Shown: positions 16,337-24,130 of the stretch, piece after piece
Layout: every line of letters starts with the position of its first letter
Numbering within the stretch: position 1 is the stretch's first letter
IMG/VR virus record: IMGVR_UViG_3300049595_000007
Span: 1-37,770 of that record
From: a virus
Strand: one strand, 5' to 3'
DNA length: 37,770 bases
Translations under genes and position numbers: made by a program
The notes under the pieces: model-generated
What the model saw: only the letters and a program-made list of their open reading frames with translations
The model's database searches: none
What the model was told of the DNA's origin: nothing

Positions 16337-17797
16337 TCAAAACGGCATGATCTGGTTGAAGTTACCGAAGGAACTTCCACCATAGTTGCTGTAAGGCTGG
16401 CTGTATCGGTCAAACGTATTGCCGTAGCCGCCACCATAACCAGTGTTATAGCCACCGCCCTTGCCGCCCGGCATGCTTCCATAGCCGCCGCCGTAGCCGC
16501 CACCGAAGGGGTTCCCATAGTCGTAACCGCCGCCGAACTGGTTGCCGTAGCCACCACCATAGCCGCCACCCTTACCACCGGGCATGCTGTTATAGCCGCC
16601 GTAATTGCCGCCACGACGACCACCTGACCCCTTGCCACCGGGCATGGACGGAGCCTGCGGATAGATTTCTTCAGGCTGACGGAAGTATTGGAACTCCGGG
16701 GCGATACCCGGAAGATATCCGCGACCGCCTACATCCAGTGCGCCATAACTGGCATACGGAGCAGCAACGCTGATGTTTCCACGGAGTCGGCCTTGGATGT
16801 CAGACGGACTGCTACGACCGTATACGGTGTCGTAGAAGCCGGAATCTGGCCCACTAGATTGCATATTGGCAAAGGGGCCACGATATTGCATATCGGTAAA
16901 CATGCCGCCGTCGAAGTAGCCTTCGACTTGACCGCCTGCCGCCATTCCAGTGGGAGGACGCATCTGCGGGTACAACCGCTGTACGGTTTCAATAGCGCGA
17001 CGAGCATCTCCCTCGTACTTACGCTTGGCTTCTTCCTCGCTGAGTCCCTGCTCTTTCATGATGCGATCCAGTTCTTCTTGCTGACGAATGCCTTCAGTGA
17101 CACTGGTTCCCGCATAGATAGGCAGGAAAGTACCGGGCTTCATCAGTTCCTCAAGCCCAGCCGAAAAGTTCATTCCACCCGTACCAGCGCCTGCTGCAGA
17201 CTGAGCCGCATTAACAGGGTTAAACGCAGCGCCAGCGCCGGTTGGCGAAAACACTCCAGCAACAGGGGCGGCAGTCGGAGCGCCAGCAAGGATGGGAGCA
17301 GTCGCAGTGGTAGCCTGATTAAGAGCGGCACCGCCACCAGTTGGGGAGAAGAACCCTTCCACATTGGCTGGTGTCGGCGTTGATCCAGCAGCGCCAGCCA
17401 GTTTGTCTGCGCCGCCCATAGCGCCAAAGACTTTGCCTAAACCAAAACCGGTGATGCCAGAGAGGATGCCTTCCTTGAGATCGCCTGTGGCTGCGGTAGT
17501 GGCAAGACCAGACCCAATGGCCCCTGCCGCTGCCTTACTAAGGCCAGTGGTTAGTAGTCCGCCAAGTGTGGAACCGCCTAAAAGGCTGCTTCCCAAGAAC
17601 GATCCAAGCAGTGGGGCGAGGAAGGGAAGGAACGCCTCAGGCTGACCTGTGACCGGGTTAATCGTTAGTTGTCCGGTGGGGGACAAAGACCCCAGCATCT
17701 GAACCTCAATCGGGTTCATGTGGACTAACATTGAATCGCCGTACCTGCCGTACTTGGCAAGTTCGTTCGCAACTCCCTGATATGGCATGTTATTCAT
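16337..17797 (-). CDS. Virion protein with membrane-like glycine stretch and Gly/Tyr-rich tail
   Basis: The 486-residue product starts with GRYGDSMLVHMNPIEVQML and LTINPVTGQPEAF, a recognisable N-terminal signature of environmental podovirus virion proteins. Residues ~57-135 are hydrophobic Gly/Ala/Leu-rich (FLAPLLGSFLGSSLLGG and following) and could be a membrane-active or amphipathic segment. A charged helix (KEQGLSEEEAKRKYEGDARR) leads to MAAGGQVEGYFDGGMFTDMQYRGP. The last ~110 residues are Gly/Tyr-rich with three SMPGGKG tags. Many phage internal proteins with hydrophobic glycine-rich segments form channels during DNA ejection; here that is inference. The ATG has GGAG five bases upstream and a candidate promoter lies just before it. 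Confidence 0.72.
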   Translation of the reverse strand: MNNMPYQGVANELAKYGRYGDSMLVHMNPIEVQMLGSLSPTGQLTINPVTGQPEAFLPFLAPLLGSFLGSSLLGGSTLGGLLTTGLSKAAAGAIGSGLATTAATGDLKEGILSGITGFGLGKVFGAMGGADKLAGAAGSTPTPANVEGFFSPTGGGAALNQATTATAPILAGAPTAAPVAGVFSPTGAGAAFNPVNAAQSAAGAGTGGMNFSAGLEELMKPGTFLPIYAGTSVTEGIRQQEELDRIMKEQGLSEEEAKRKYEGDARRAIETVQRLYPQMRPPTGMAAGGQVEGYFDGGMFTDMQYRGPFANMQSSGPDSGFYDTVYGRSSPSDIQGRLRGNISVAAPYASYGALDVGGRGYLPGIAPEFQYFRQPEEIYPQAPSMPGGKGSGGRRGGNYGGYNSMPGGKGGGYGGGYGNQFGGGYDYGNPFGGGYGGGYGSMPGGKGGGYNTGYGGGYGNTFDRYSQPYSNYGGSSFGNFNQIMPF

Positions 17798-17835
17798 GGC
17801 AACTCCTATGATTGCTGGGAGCCACGGTTCCCGCG

Positions 17836-17864
17836 ATTCTGGTGTAACAGCGTTTAAATTTCAA
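17836..17864 (-). promoter_or_regulatory. Candidate sigma70-type promoter for the internal-virion block
   Basis: On the minus strand TTGAAA (17864-17859) is followed after exactly 17 bases by CAGAAT (17841-17836). The -35 matches five of six and the -10 four of six consensus positions. It lies in the only 72-base gap in this part of the block and would start transcription about 30 bases before the ATG of the 486-residue protein. A TTTAAA element abuts the -35, as in the stronger promoter at 37270-37298. Confidence 0.42.
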
Positions 17865-17869
17865 TGAGA

Positions 17870-18469
17870 TCACTGGTTAGCCTCGTAATTTGATACCCAG
17901 TTGACCGTCAAAATGATGGACGGGATAGCCGGAATGTTCCCGCTGGCGGCAACGTAGGGAATAATTACGTTAGTGTCGGCGGCCTGCCAAGCCAACTCAA
18001 AGTAGTCGTTGGCTTCTATGACAAGGACAAAGTTCCAAGCAGCCACGATCTCGTTGTTAGGACCGTCAATGACAATCTTGGTGGCGGAATCGGGAAGATT
18101 TACCCCGTTGATTCTGGGCCAAATGTAGACCGGACTTGCGGAACCACCGGTCTTGTCTAACTGGGCAGAAAACTGGAAGTTGTAAACCCCGGTATCCGCA
18201 AGATAGATCTTGGATGTGGGAACCCCGCGAGAAACCTGAAACTCGGTTACGACCGAATTAAAGGTAAACAGGTTGACAGTATCCGCTACCGGATTGGTCT
18301 GGGTAGTGGTGTCGAAATACGAGGCATGCGCTGTAGGTGATGTCAGTCGGTTTGAGACGGCTGCAAAGTACAGGCGTAACACATTCGCGAACTGATCCTG
18401 ATATCGCCGCTCGTATTTTTCAGCAGCGACCGGAAGGTTTGGAGGGGCTAGTCCGCGAGGTGCGCCCAT
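17870..18469 (-). CDS. Jelly-roll-like phage structural protein
   Basis: This 199-residue protein has an N-terminal helix (KYERRYQDQFANVLRLYFAA) followed by a beta-rich domain containing GVYNFQFSAQLDKTGG, VYIWPRINGVNLPDSAT, AAWNFVLVIEANDYFELAWQ and PSIILTVNW. The strand pattern and the WPRINGV...W motifs resemble the small C1q/BclA-like jelly-roll modules seen in phage decoration and fibre proteins. The start overlaps the stop of the tail-nozzle gene as TAATG, indicating coupled translation. A virion surface role is inferred; no catalytic residues are expected. Confidence 0.68.
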   Translation of the reverse strand: MGAPRGLAPPNLPVAAEKYERRYQDQFANVLRLYFAAVSNRLTSPTAHASYFDTTTQTNPVADTVNLFTFNSVVTEFQVSRGVPTSKIYLADTGVYNFQFSAQLDKTGGSASPVYIWPRINGVNLPDSATKIVIDGPNNEIVAAWNFVLVIEANDYFELAWQAADTNVIIPYVAASGNIPAIPSIILTVNWVSNYEANQ

Positions 18470-20781
18470 TACCGTTTACCATCCGGGCGAATGTCGAATC
18501 TCATCGCACCCATCTGCCATGCCACACCCAGTGCGGTGGATGCAATTCGGAACGCAATCTGTCTTGCGCGAACACGGGTGTAGACCTGTGTGGTGTATTG
18601 CTCCACAGGGAGAACTACCGTCGCGGTAACAGCACCTGTATCCGGATCACCATACAGAGAACCCGGATAGTTTCTGGGATATAGAGCCAGCGTTACAGAC
18701 GGGTTTGGGTTCCTTACCGTGTCCGACCCAAGGAACTTCACATCAGGGATGATCTGAGAAAGGAACTGGAATGACTCGCCGTCTCCAATGTCAAAGTCTG
18801 AAGTCTGAATGAAGCATTCAATTGGCTCAGGGGTTCCCGTCGAAACATCGTCCCAGCCGACTTCGTGAAACATCACCTGATTCGGCGCGACAAACGCGAC
18901 TTCAGTATCGATGGTGTGCGAAGCAGCAGTTGTACCGCCAACACCGCGAACACAACCGGTAAGAGTATTACCACTAAGACCGGTATAACTGATCTTCTCT
19001 GAATCGATCTGAACGATTCCAGAATTGGGATAGGACGATGCATTGATGAGAGAAATAGTTGTAACAGAGGAATCGATAGCGGTGTCCAGATAACTGGTCT
19101 GGATACCAAATGCCATCATCGCGTACTTGCGGATGGTCTGAGGAGCAAATGCAGAGCGGTTTAAACTTCCATAAGTCCATACGCCTTCAAGGTAGTTGAA
19201 TACCGCGAAACTGTCATTGACGTAACTATTGGTGGATGGATAGAACCACCACACCTCACTGAACGCCTCGTTGTTACCGCAGGTCACCTGAGCAATCTGA
19301 TCTTGATTCAGGTTGCTGAAGATGTGCTGTCGAATGGTGCAAGGAAGCGTGTCAACGCGACCGTTGTAGACGAAGAACTTATCGGTTCCCATCCAGTAAA
19401 CGGTGTTGTTAATGGATGCAATTGCGTTCTGGGACGCAATGGAAATGTCTTGGTCAAGGAGGTTGAATCCCCAGACAAACGGCGGACCCAGATACTGCAT
19501 GGAGAACACAGCAGTATCAGTCAGCACCAAGATTTCTTGGCGAGTGGAGATACCTGCAACGATCTCAGATCCACTGGATATGCGACGTTCACCAGATTGA
19601 TTGGTGACTTCGGGAACCCATTCCCATGGATTCTCTTGGTCTGACCAGCGAACAAGGAGTGGATCGAAGTCAGTTGTGAAATCTACCGGGCTGTAGGGAT
19701 TGGAACCCAGAGCGATAGTAAAATCATTCAACGGAGAGCCAATCACCAAGTTGGTTTGCGGCGGAACTTGACGACCGGAGTAACTGAAATCTACTGCCGT
19801 CAGAGTCAATGAAGACGTAGTGGCTGCAGAGATGGTGACAGAGGTTCCGCCGGTCCATGCTGTAGTGACAAAGGTTCCCGCAGCAATACCGCTACCAGAC
19901 ACCACCGATCCGGTGTTAATGCCAGTCGCATCGGTTACCACAATAGTAGTTGCGCCAGAAGCCGCAGTCGCTCTTGTGGAAAACTTGACAATACTATCGG
20001 CCTTGTCAGCCAGACTGATGGCTCTGGCCCATGTCGTAGTGTCTAAGGGCCAGTAATAAATTGATCCTCGCCGTTCAGCGAATATCAGGTCATCACCAAA
20101 GTTGAACTGCGACCAGAGTCGTAGCGGAACTCCTTGAGGATCAGATGAACCCCATCCTCCAAAACCCCAAGGAGGACCACCCCAGCCAACCTGAGTCGTG
20201 TAAACGGCTGGACCTGCATCGATCTGATAAGCGGCTATGACGTGGGAACCACCGCCGGTAACGGTAGATGCAGCGATAGATGGGCCGAAGATGGTAAAAG
20301 TATCTGAGCCGGGAACCGAAATAACTTCGTACTGGCCATTGACCAACAGGGTTGATGCGCCAACAACAAAGGAACTGGCACCAGTAAATGTCACATAAGA
20401 ACCGATAGTGGTTCCGTGAGCAGTTGATCTGACAACAATGCTTCGACTGCCAGAGGTGGTCGTGAACGGGTTCAGGGTCAGACTAACAGTACTAACAAGA
20501 GGGGTAATGTCGTTATAAGTGCCACCCAGTTCTACATAGTATTTCTGGTTGGTCCCTACGCCCAACAAGTTTTGACCGGCGATAGCCACCCAGTTCCACA
20601 ACGAACGAGGTACGCCATCAAACGATCCTCCGTTGGAACTCTGATTAACCCAGCCGCCAATCTTCTGGGCATATCCGCCCCGGAACCGGACCTTGTCTAC
20701 CGAGAAGAACCCACCTTCGTTGGCGTAGTTCGTGGTCTCTCGGTTGACACCCGGCTTAAATACAACCTTGGACAGCGGCAT
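18469..20781 (-). CDS. Tail nozzle / packaged-DNA stabilisation protein (P22 gp10-like)
   Basis: The 770-residue protein opens with FKPGVNRETTNYANEGGFFS and DKVRFRGGYAQKIGGW, a signature shared by podovirus tail-hub proteins. The central and C-terminal halves are beta-propeller-like, with EILVLTDTAVFSMQYLGPP, NTVYWMGTDKFFVYNG and SEVWWFYPSTNSYVNDSFAV. A beta-rich insertion lies at about 255-330. P22 gp10 forms the hexameric hub that plugs the DNA channel; equivalence here rests on recalled pattern similarity. I chose the ATG at 20781, which has GGAG seven bases upstream, over the GTG one codon earlier; the lysozyme stop overlaps this start. Confidence 0.72.
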   Translation of the reverse strand: MPLSKVVFKPGVNRETTNYANEGGFFSVDKVRFRGGYAQKIGGWVNQSSNGGSFDGVPRSLWNWVAIAGQNLLGVGTNQKYYVELGGTYNDITPLVSTVSLTLNPFTTTSGSRSIVVRSTAHGTTIGSYVTFTGASSFVVGASTLLVNGQYEVISVPGSDTFTIFGPSIAASTVTGGGSHVIAAYQIDAGPAVYTTQVGWGGPPWGFGGWGSSDPQGVPLRLWSQFNFGDDLIFAERRGSIYYWPLDTTTWARAISLADKADSIVKFSTRATAASGATTIVVTDATGINTGSVVSGSGIAAGTFVTTAWTGGTSVTISAATTSSLTLTAVDFSYSGRQVPPQTNLVIGSPLNDFTIALGSNPYSPVDFTTDFDPLLVRWSDQENPWEWVPEVTNQSGERRISSGSEIVAGISTRQEILVLTDTAVFSMQYLGPPFVWGFNLLDQDISIASQNAIASINNTVYWMGTDKFFVYNGRVDTLPCTIRQHIFSNLNQDQIAQVTCGNNEAFSEVWWFYPSTNSYVNDSFAVFNYLEGVWTYGSLNRSAFAPQTIRKYAMMAFGIQTSYLDTAIDSSVTTISLINASSYPNSGIVQIDSEKISYTGLSGNTLTGCVRGVGGTTAASHTIDTEVAFVAPNQVMFHEVGWDDVSTGTPEPIECFIQTSDFDIGDGESFQFLSQIIPDVKFLGSDTVRNPNPSVTLALYPRNYPGSLYGDPDTGAVTATVVLPVEQYTTQVYTRVRARQIAFRIASTALGVAWQMGAMRFDIRPDGKR

Positions 20782-21269
20782 CACGCTACTCCAGACAAAT
20801 ACAACGCACGTTCATCATTGCGCCGTTTAACCAGTCCGGGCAATACCCGTCCACCTGCTTTCGTCCATTTCAGGAACTCGTCAGCAGCCTCTTCCAGTTC
20901 CCCGCGATTGGCCTTCATCCGAAGGGAAGAGCGTTGGAGATTGCCAAGACCCACGTTGAAGGCAAAACTGACGAGAGCATCAAAGACTCCCTGACGGCCA
21001 ACAGCAGCAGGGCAAAGTCGAACCACACCACGCTCAAACCGACGAAGGTCTTGAGAAAGTATCCGGTCCACCTCGTCCATCGTGAGAGTGCGATCCCATC
21101 CCTCGGGTATCGGTAGATTCCGACGCTCCTCATACTTCACCGTCGCATGGGTTGGGTCGATCACATGGCCGACACCGACAGTCCACAACAACGCAGGGCA
21201 GCGGTAAGGCTTAGTCCTTACGCCCTCGTGGTGTTTAATCATGTCGATGGCAGCCTTGGAGACTTTCAC
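20781..21269 (-). CDS. Endolysin, GH24 lysozyme (muramidase) with catalytic Asp replaced by Cys
   Basis: The 162-residue protein is a T4/P22-type lysozyme that cleaves the glycan strands of peptidoglycan. E15 sits in HHEGV, C24 in YRCPALLW and T30 in WTVGVGHV; the E-x8-C-x5-T spacing equals the E11/D20/T26 triad of T4 lysozyme, with Cys in the Asp position. FAFNVGLGNLQRSSL and the C-terminal GLVKRRNDERALYLSG are typical of the family. Length is normal and there is no signal peptide, so it depends on the adjacent holin for export. The start is a GTG overlapping the holin stop (GTGA). Confidence 0.92.
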   Translation of the reverse strand: MKVSKAAIDMIKHHEGVRTKPYRCPALLWTVGVGHVIDPTHATVKYEERRNLPIPEGWDRTLTMDEVDRILSQDLRRFERGVVRLCPAAVGRQGVFDALVSFAFNVGLGNLQRSSLRMKANRGELEEAADEFLKWTKAGGRVLPGLVKRRNDERALYLSGVA

Positions 21270-21751
21270 TTCTTGCCAAACGCCTGTGTTCCGAACCAGA
21301 ACGCAATGATCGAAGACAAGATCAGCATCTCGTCATCCGAGAACACTTCAGCCATCGCAGCGGCAAATGGCACACCCGTGTTGTAGGCGTACCAGACTCC
21401 GGCGATATTGATGGCCACCAGTTCCAACACGAAGATGTAGGTCACAACCGGACGCACCGAGGCACGAAGGTTGATCATCCATTGAGATGCGCCTTTGCCA
21501 ATCTCAATGTCGTGCTGGTACAGAGCCTGACGCTCCTCGGCTGCCGTCTGCGTCTGGATTTGCTCTAACTTAATTTCCTCAACCCGTGCCTGTGCAATAA
21601 ACCCACGCTCTGCGAGGGCTAGTTCGCGCTCCTTCTGGGCTGCAACCAGAGCCAACTCATGCTTCTTGTCCTGTCGGTCTTGGAAAATCGACAGGATCTT
21701 GGGCAATCCACCCGCTAGGAACGACAGGAAGGTTGAAACCATTGTCATCAT
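21266..21751 (-). CDS. Holin of the 3TM (gene-transfer-agent) type
   Basis: The 161-residue protein has an N-terminal hydrophobic segment (STFLSFLAGGLPKILSIF), a long charged coiled coil rich in Glu/Ala/Gln (about 28-85), then WMINLRASVRPVVTYIFVL, a transmembrane helix continuing to GVWYAY, and a last helix LILSSIIAFWFGTQAFGKK. The W-x3-LRASVRP and FWFG-x3-FGK motifs are characteristic of the 3TM holin family. It would permeabilise the inner membrane at lysis. It lies directly upstream of the endolysin with an overlapping start, the standard lysis cassette. The start has GAGG eight bases upstream; a second ATG follows at once. Confidence 0.85.
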   Translation of the reverse strand: MMTMVSTFLSFLAGGLPKILSIFQDRQDKKHELALVAAQKERELALAERGFIAQARVEEIKLEQIQTQTAAEERQALYQHDIEIGKGASQWMINLRASVRPVVTYIFVLELVAINIAGVWYAYNTGVPFAAAMAEVFSDDEMLILSSIIAFWFGTQAFGKK

Positions 21752-23043
21752 GGGTGCGTCCTCTTGTACTCATCGAACTCGGTTTTGAGTTCTTGGATGG
21801 CCTTGATCAATGGGGCTATCAACTCTTCGTAGCCGAGCGATAAAACGGCATCGCCACCTTTGATGCTGTGGTCTTGATAACCACCAAAATCTACGCCCAT
21901 CGCATCCATCGTGACTTTGACTTCTTGGGCCACCAAGCCATAGTGGAAGCGGCTGCGTTTATGTGTTCCGTCATGAGTTAGATTGGCAAGTTTGCAAGCC
22001 TCACTCCATGCGCTCCATTCTTCTGGGGAGGCATTTTCGTCTGGTTTAGGCGGTTTGTAATCTTCTCGCATATCCCAGCGGAACATGCGCGGCTGTAACT
22101 GCATTACAAAAGCAAGCCCAAGGTTTGAGTCTTGGATGTCGGCCTTGTCACGCGAATCAGAACGATTTTGAACAGCGCCATAGGCGTAAGTCGTTGTTGC
22201 TGAATCGCCTAATTGAACTTGATTGTCTCCTGTTACTGCCGAACCTGAGCCAACGCCAGTTGTATTATCGTAATTGGTGCTATCAAGCGCATCGGTTCCA
22301 AGCGCAGTATTAAACCCACCCGTCGTACAGGCAGACATACTGCTTCTACCAATAGCAGTATTTCTAAAGCCAGTTGTAATTCCGGCTCCAGCAAACCAAC
22401 CGATTGCGCTATTGCCGCTTGCGCTTGTTAAAGAACTTAATGCAGCAAGCCCGATAGCCGTATTCAGAATGCCATCGGTGCAAACTAATCCTGCTTCTTC
22501 ACCAACGAAAGTATTTGAAATGCCGCTCGTAATCGCCGTCCCGGCATTCTTTCCAATTGCGGTAGTTCCTGTTGCGCTTGTGACACTGTCGCCAGCGCCA
22601 CTGCCAAAAGCGGTGACTGTGCTAGTGGTGATGCCAGTCAAGGATTCAATCGTGATGGCTTCATCTACATCGGTTCCGTTGGAAACCAAAACCATTCTTT
22701 CCCCATTGGGGATTGTTACACCGGTCTGGCCAGCGACTTTCATCGTGATCGTGCCAGAGGTGCAGTTGTTGTAGACGAAGTAGAGTTTTTTATTGGACGG
22801 GACAATGACCGTGCTGCCGTTACCCGTGAACTCCAAGTACATGTTCCGGGCTACACCAGATGCACCATTGGGAATGGTCAGGGTCAGGGTAGTTCCCGAG
22901 GTCAGGGACTGAACCTCGTAGCCGCTGATAGCTTGCTCAATCAGGGTTCCCAAGTTGGTATTGGTGGTGTTACCCCAAGTACCCGCCTGATCGCCGGTTC
23001 CAATAAGTTCCAACGCGAGGTTGGGTGAATATGTACTAGGCAT
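21748..23043 (-). CDS. Trimeric tail fibre with S74 intramolecular chaperone domain
   Basis: The 431-residue protein begins with a fibre-base segment (YSPNLALELIGTGDQAGTWG, TNTNLGTLIEQAISGY) followed by beta strands. Residues ~165-280 carry YadA-head-like repeats with NTAIG, NSAIG and NTALG turns, as in trimeric adhesins. The C-terminus is a Peptidase S74-type chaperone: RSDSRDKADI near 293, RMFRWDMRED, HYGLVAQEV and SLGYEELIAPLIKAIQEL. The Ser and Lys five residues apart in SDSRDK are the expected self-cleavage dyad, so the chaperone is probably released after trimerisation. The start has AGAGG seven bases upstream, with GTTTAAAC filling the spacer. Confidence 0.85.
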   Translation of the reverse strand: MPSTYSPNLALELIGTGDQAGTWGNTTNTNLGTLIEQAISGYEVQSLTSGTTLTLTIPNGASGVARNMYLEFTGNGSTVIVPSNKKLYFVYNNCTSGTITMKVAGQTGVTIPNGERMVLVSNGTDVDEAITIESLTGITTSTVTAFGSGAGDSVTSATGTTAIGKNAGTAITSGISNTFVGEEAGLVCTDGILNTAIGLAALSSLTSASGNSAIGWFAGAGITTGFRNTAIGRSSMSACTTGGFNTALGTDALDSTNYDNTTGVGSGSAVTGDNQVQLGDSATTTYAYGAVQNRSDSRDKADIQDSNLGLAFVMQLQPRMFRWDMREDYKPPKPDENASPEEWSAWSEACKLANLTHDGTHKRSRFHYGLVAQEVKVTMDAMGVDFGGYQDHSIKGGDAVLSLGYEELIAPLIKAIQELKTEFDEYKRTHP

Positions 23044-23053
23044 GTTTAAACCT

Positions 23054-23743
23054 CTACGCTGCTACCGGGGTCCAGATATCTGAATCGCCCGTGTTAACTG
23101 GTGTCCAAGTTGATGCTGCTGGATCAGGGATGGGTGTCCATGGCCCGGTTGGTCCGGGGATAATCTTACCCCAAACAGTGACTTGCCCCACGGTTCCCAC
23201 TGCCGACACGCCCGTGACGAAGACAGTGGCTCCAGCCGAGACCGTGACTGTACCAACCTGCCCTGTGGCCGACACCCCAGTGACCGGGACAACAATCTCA
23301 ATGAAGATTGAGACATTGCCAAGTTCGCCTGTTGCCTCAACCCCGGTAAGGGTGACATTGGCTGCGCCCGTGACAACAACGGTTCCCACCGCGCCAGTGG
23401 CTTCAACCCCTGTAACTGGAGCATTAGCATCCGCAGCAACCGCAACTGTGCCAACTTCGCCAGTCGCCTCGACCCCAGTGAGGAAGACCGTGGCAGTTCC
23501 GGTGACCTCGACGGTGCCGGTCTGCCCATTGGCTTCGACTCCCGTGACGGGAACATTGGCTTCACCAAAGACAAAGACGGTTCCAATCTGTCCGTTTGCC
23601 TCGACCCCATTAACGAGGGTGTTGGCATCAGCAACAACAAGAACCGTACCGACGAAGCCATTGCCCTGTACCCCCGTGACAACAACCGCCCCTTCCCCCA
23701 GTGCGGAGAATGGCGCTGCTGAAAGAGGTACAAAGCCGAGCAT
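23054..23743 (-). CDS. Beta-repeat virion protein with eight 22-residue repeats
   Basis: The 229-residue protein is built almost entirely of a repeat of the form VTGVEATGxVGTVxVxxxAN, eight copies between about residues 22 and 197, preceded by a short leader (LGFVPLSAAPFSALGEG) and followed by a Trp/Pro/Thr-rich end (WTPIPDPAASTWTPVNTG). The periodic Gly and Val point to a stack of short beta strands. Similar proteins occur in fibre regions of environmental phages, so a fibre or adhesin-associated role is likely but unproven. There is no clear Shine-Dalgarno sequence; the gene begins five bases after the previous stop. Confidence 0.72.
   Translation of the reverse strand: MLGFVPLSAAPFSALGEGAVVVTGVQGNGFVGTVLVVADANTLVNGVEANGQIGTVFVFGEANVPVTGVEANGQTGTVEVTGTATVFLTGVEATGEVGTVAVAADANAPVTGVEATGAVGTVVVTGAANVTLTGVEATGELGNVSIFIEIVVPVTGVSATGQVGTVTVSAGATVFVTGVSAVGTVGQVTVWGKIIPGPTGPWTPIPDPAASTWTPVNTGDSDIWTPVAA
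23153..23680 (-). repeat. 66-base tandem repeat array (eight units)
   Basis: These bases encode the eight 22-residue units of the beta-repeat protein. The units differ at many third positions and at several residues, so the array is diverged rather than recently expanded. It keeps the other frames open across the region on both strands, which explains the long spurious open frames there. Confidence 0.75.
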
Positions 23744-23747
23744 CGGC

Positions 23748-24128
23748 TTAGATCGTCAGCGAACCTGCGCTCGGAACTTCAACCCACGACTGCGTGGCTT
23801 CGTCCCATGAGTACATCTTGCCATCTTGCGGCATCGGTACTGGGGCTTCCCACTGCGCGGTGTTGCTGTTCAGAACCCACGACGGATAGGGCTTCGGCGG
23901 AACAAATGCGTCGATACCGGCATCGTAGGTGTAGCCAATACCTGCATAGTTCTTGCGAATGTTGCCGTTGTAGGAAGTCTGTTTCCAGTTCCCACCCAGC
24001 AAACGCTGGCAGAACGCCACGCCGATGCTCTCGACTTCGTTGCCGTTAGCGTCAGCCGTGTCCTTGTTGGCTACGACGATGACTCGCAGCACAACATTGT
24101 TGTCATCAATTTCAGCAAAGTGAGCCAT
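23748..24128 (-). CDS. Tail-fibre-associated phage protein
   Basis: This 126-residue protein begins MAHFAEIDDNNVVLRVIVVA and contains GGNWKQTSYNGNIRKNYAGI and AFVPPKPYPSWVLNSNTAQW. The pattern is common in cyanophage and other aquatic phage genomes, where it sits among tail fibre genes. It is beta-rich with conserved Trp and Tyr and has no visible catalytic site. The ATG has GAGGG seven bases upstream, and the gene lies two bases from the 2OG-oxygenase stop. Function is unknown; a small fibre component or capping protein is plausible. Confidence 0.75.
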   Translation of the reverse strand: MAHFAEIDDNNVVLRVIVVANKDTADANGNEVESIGVAFCQRLLGGNWKQTSYNGNIRKNYAGIGYTYDAGIDAFVPPKPYPSWVLNSNTAQWEAPVPMPQDGKMYSWDEATQSWVEVPSAGSLTI

Positions 24129-24130
24129 GT

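Noticed and set aside
15947-16627. Plus-strand frame of 226 codons
   Set aside because: Antisense shadow of the two Gly/Tyr-rich virion genes; low-complexity Ala/Thr/Arg translation without any domain.
23062-23810. Long alternative frames on both strands over the beta-repeat gene
   Set aside because: They stay open because a 66-base repeat is read in other frames; only the minus frame at 23054-23743 gives a regular, known-type protein.
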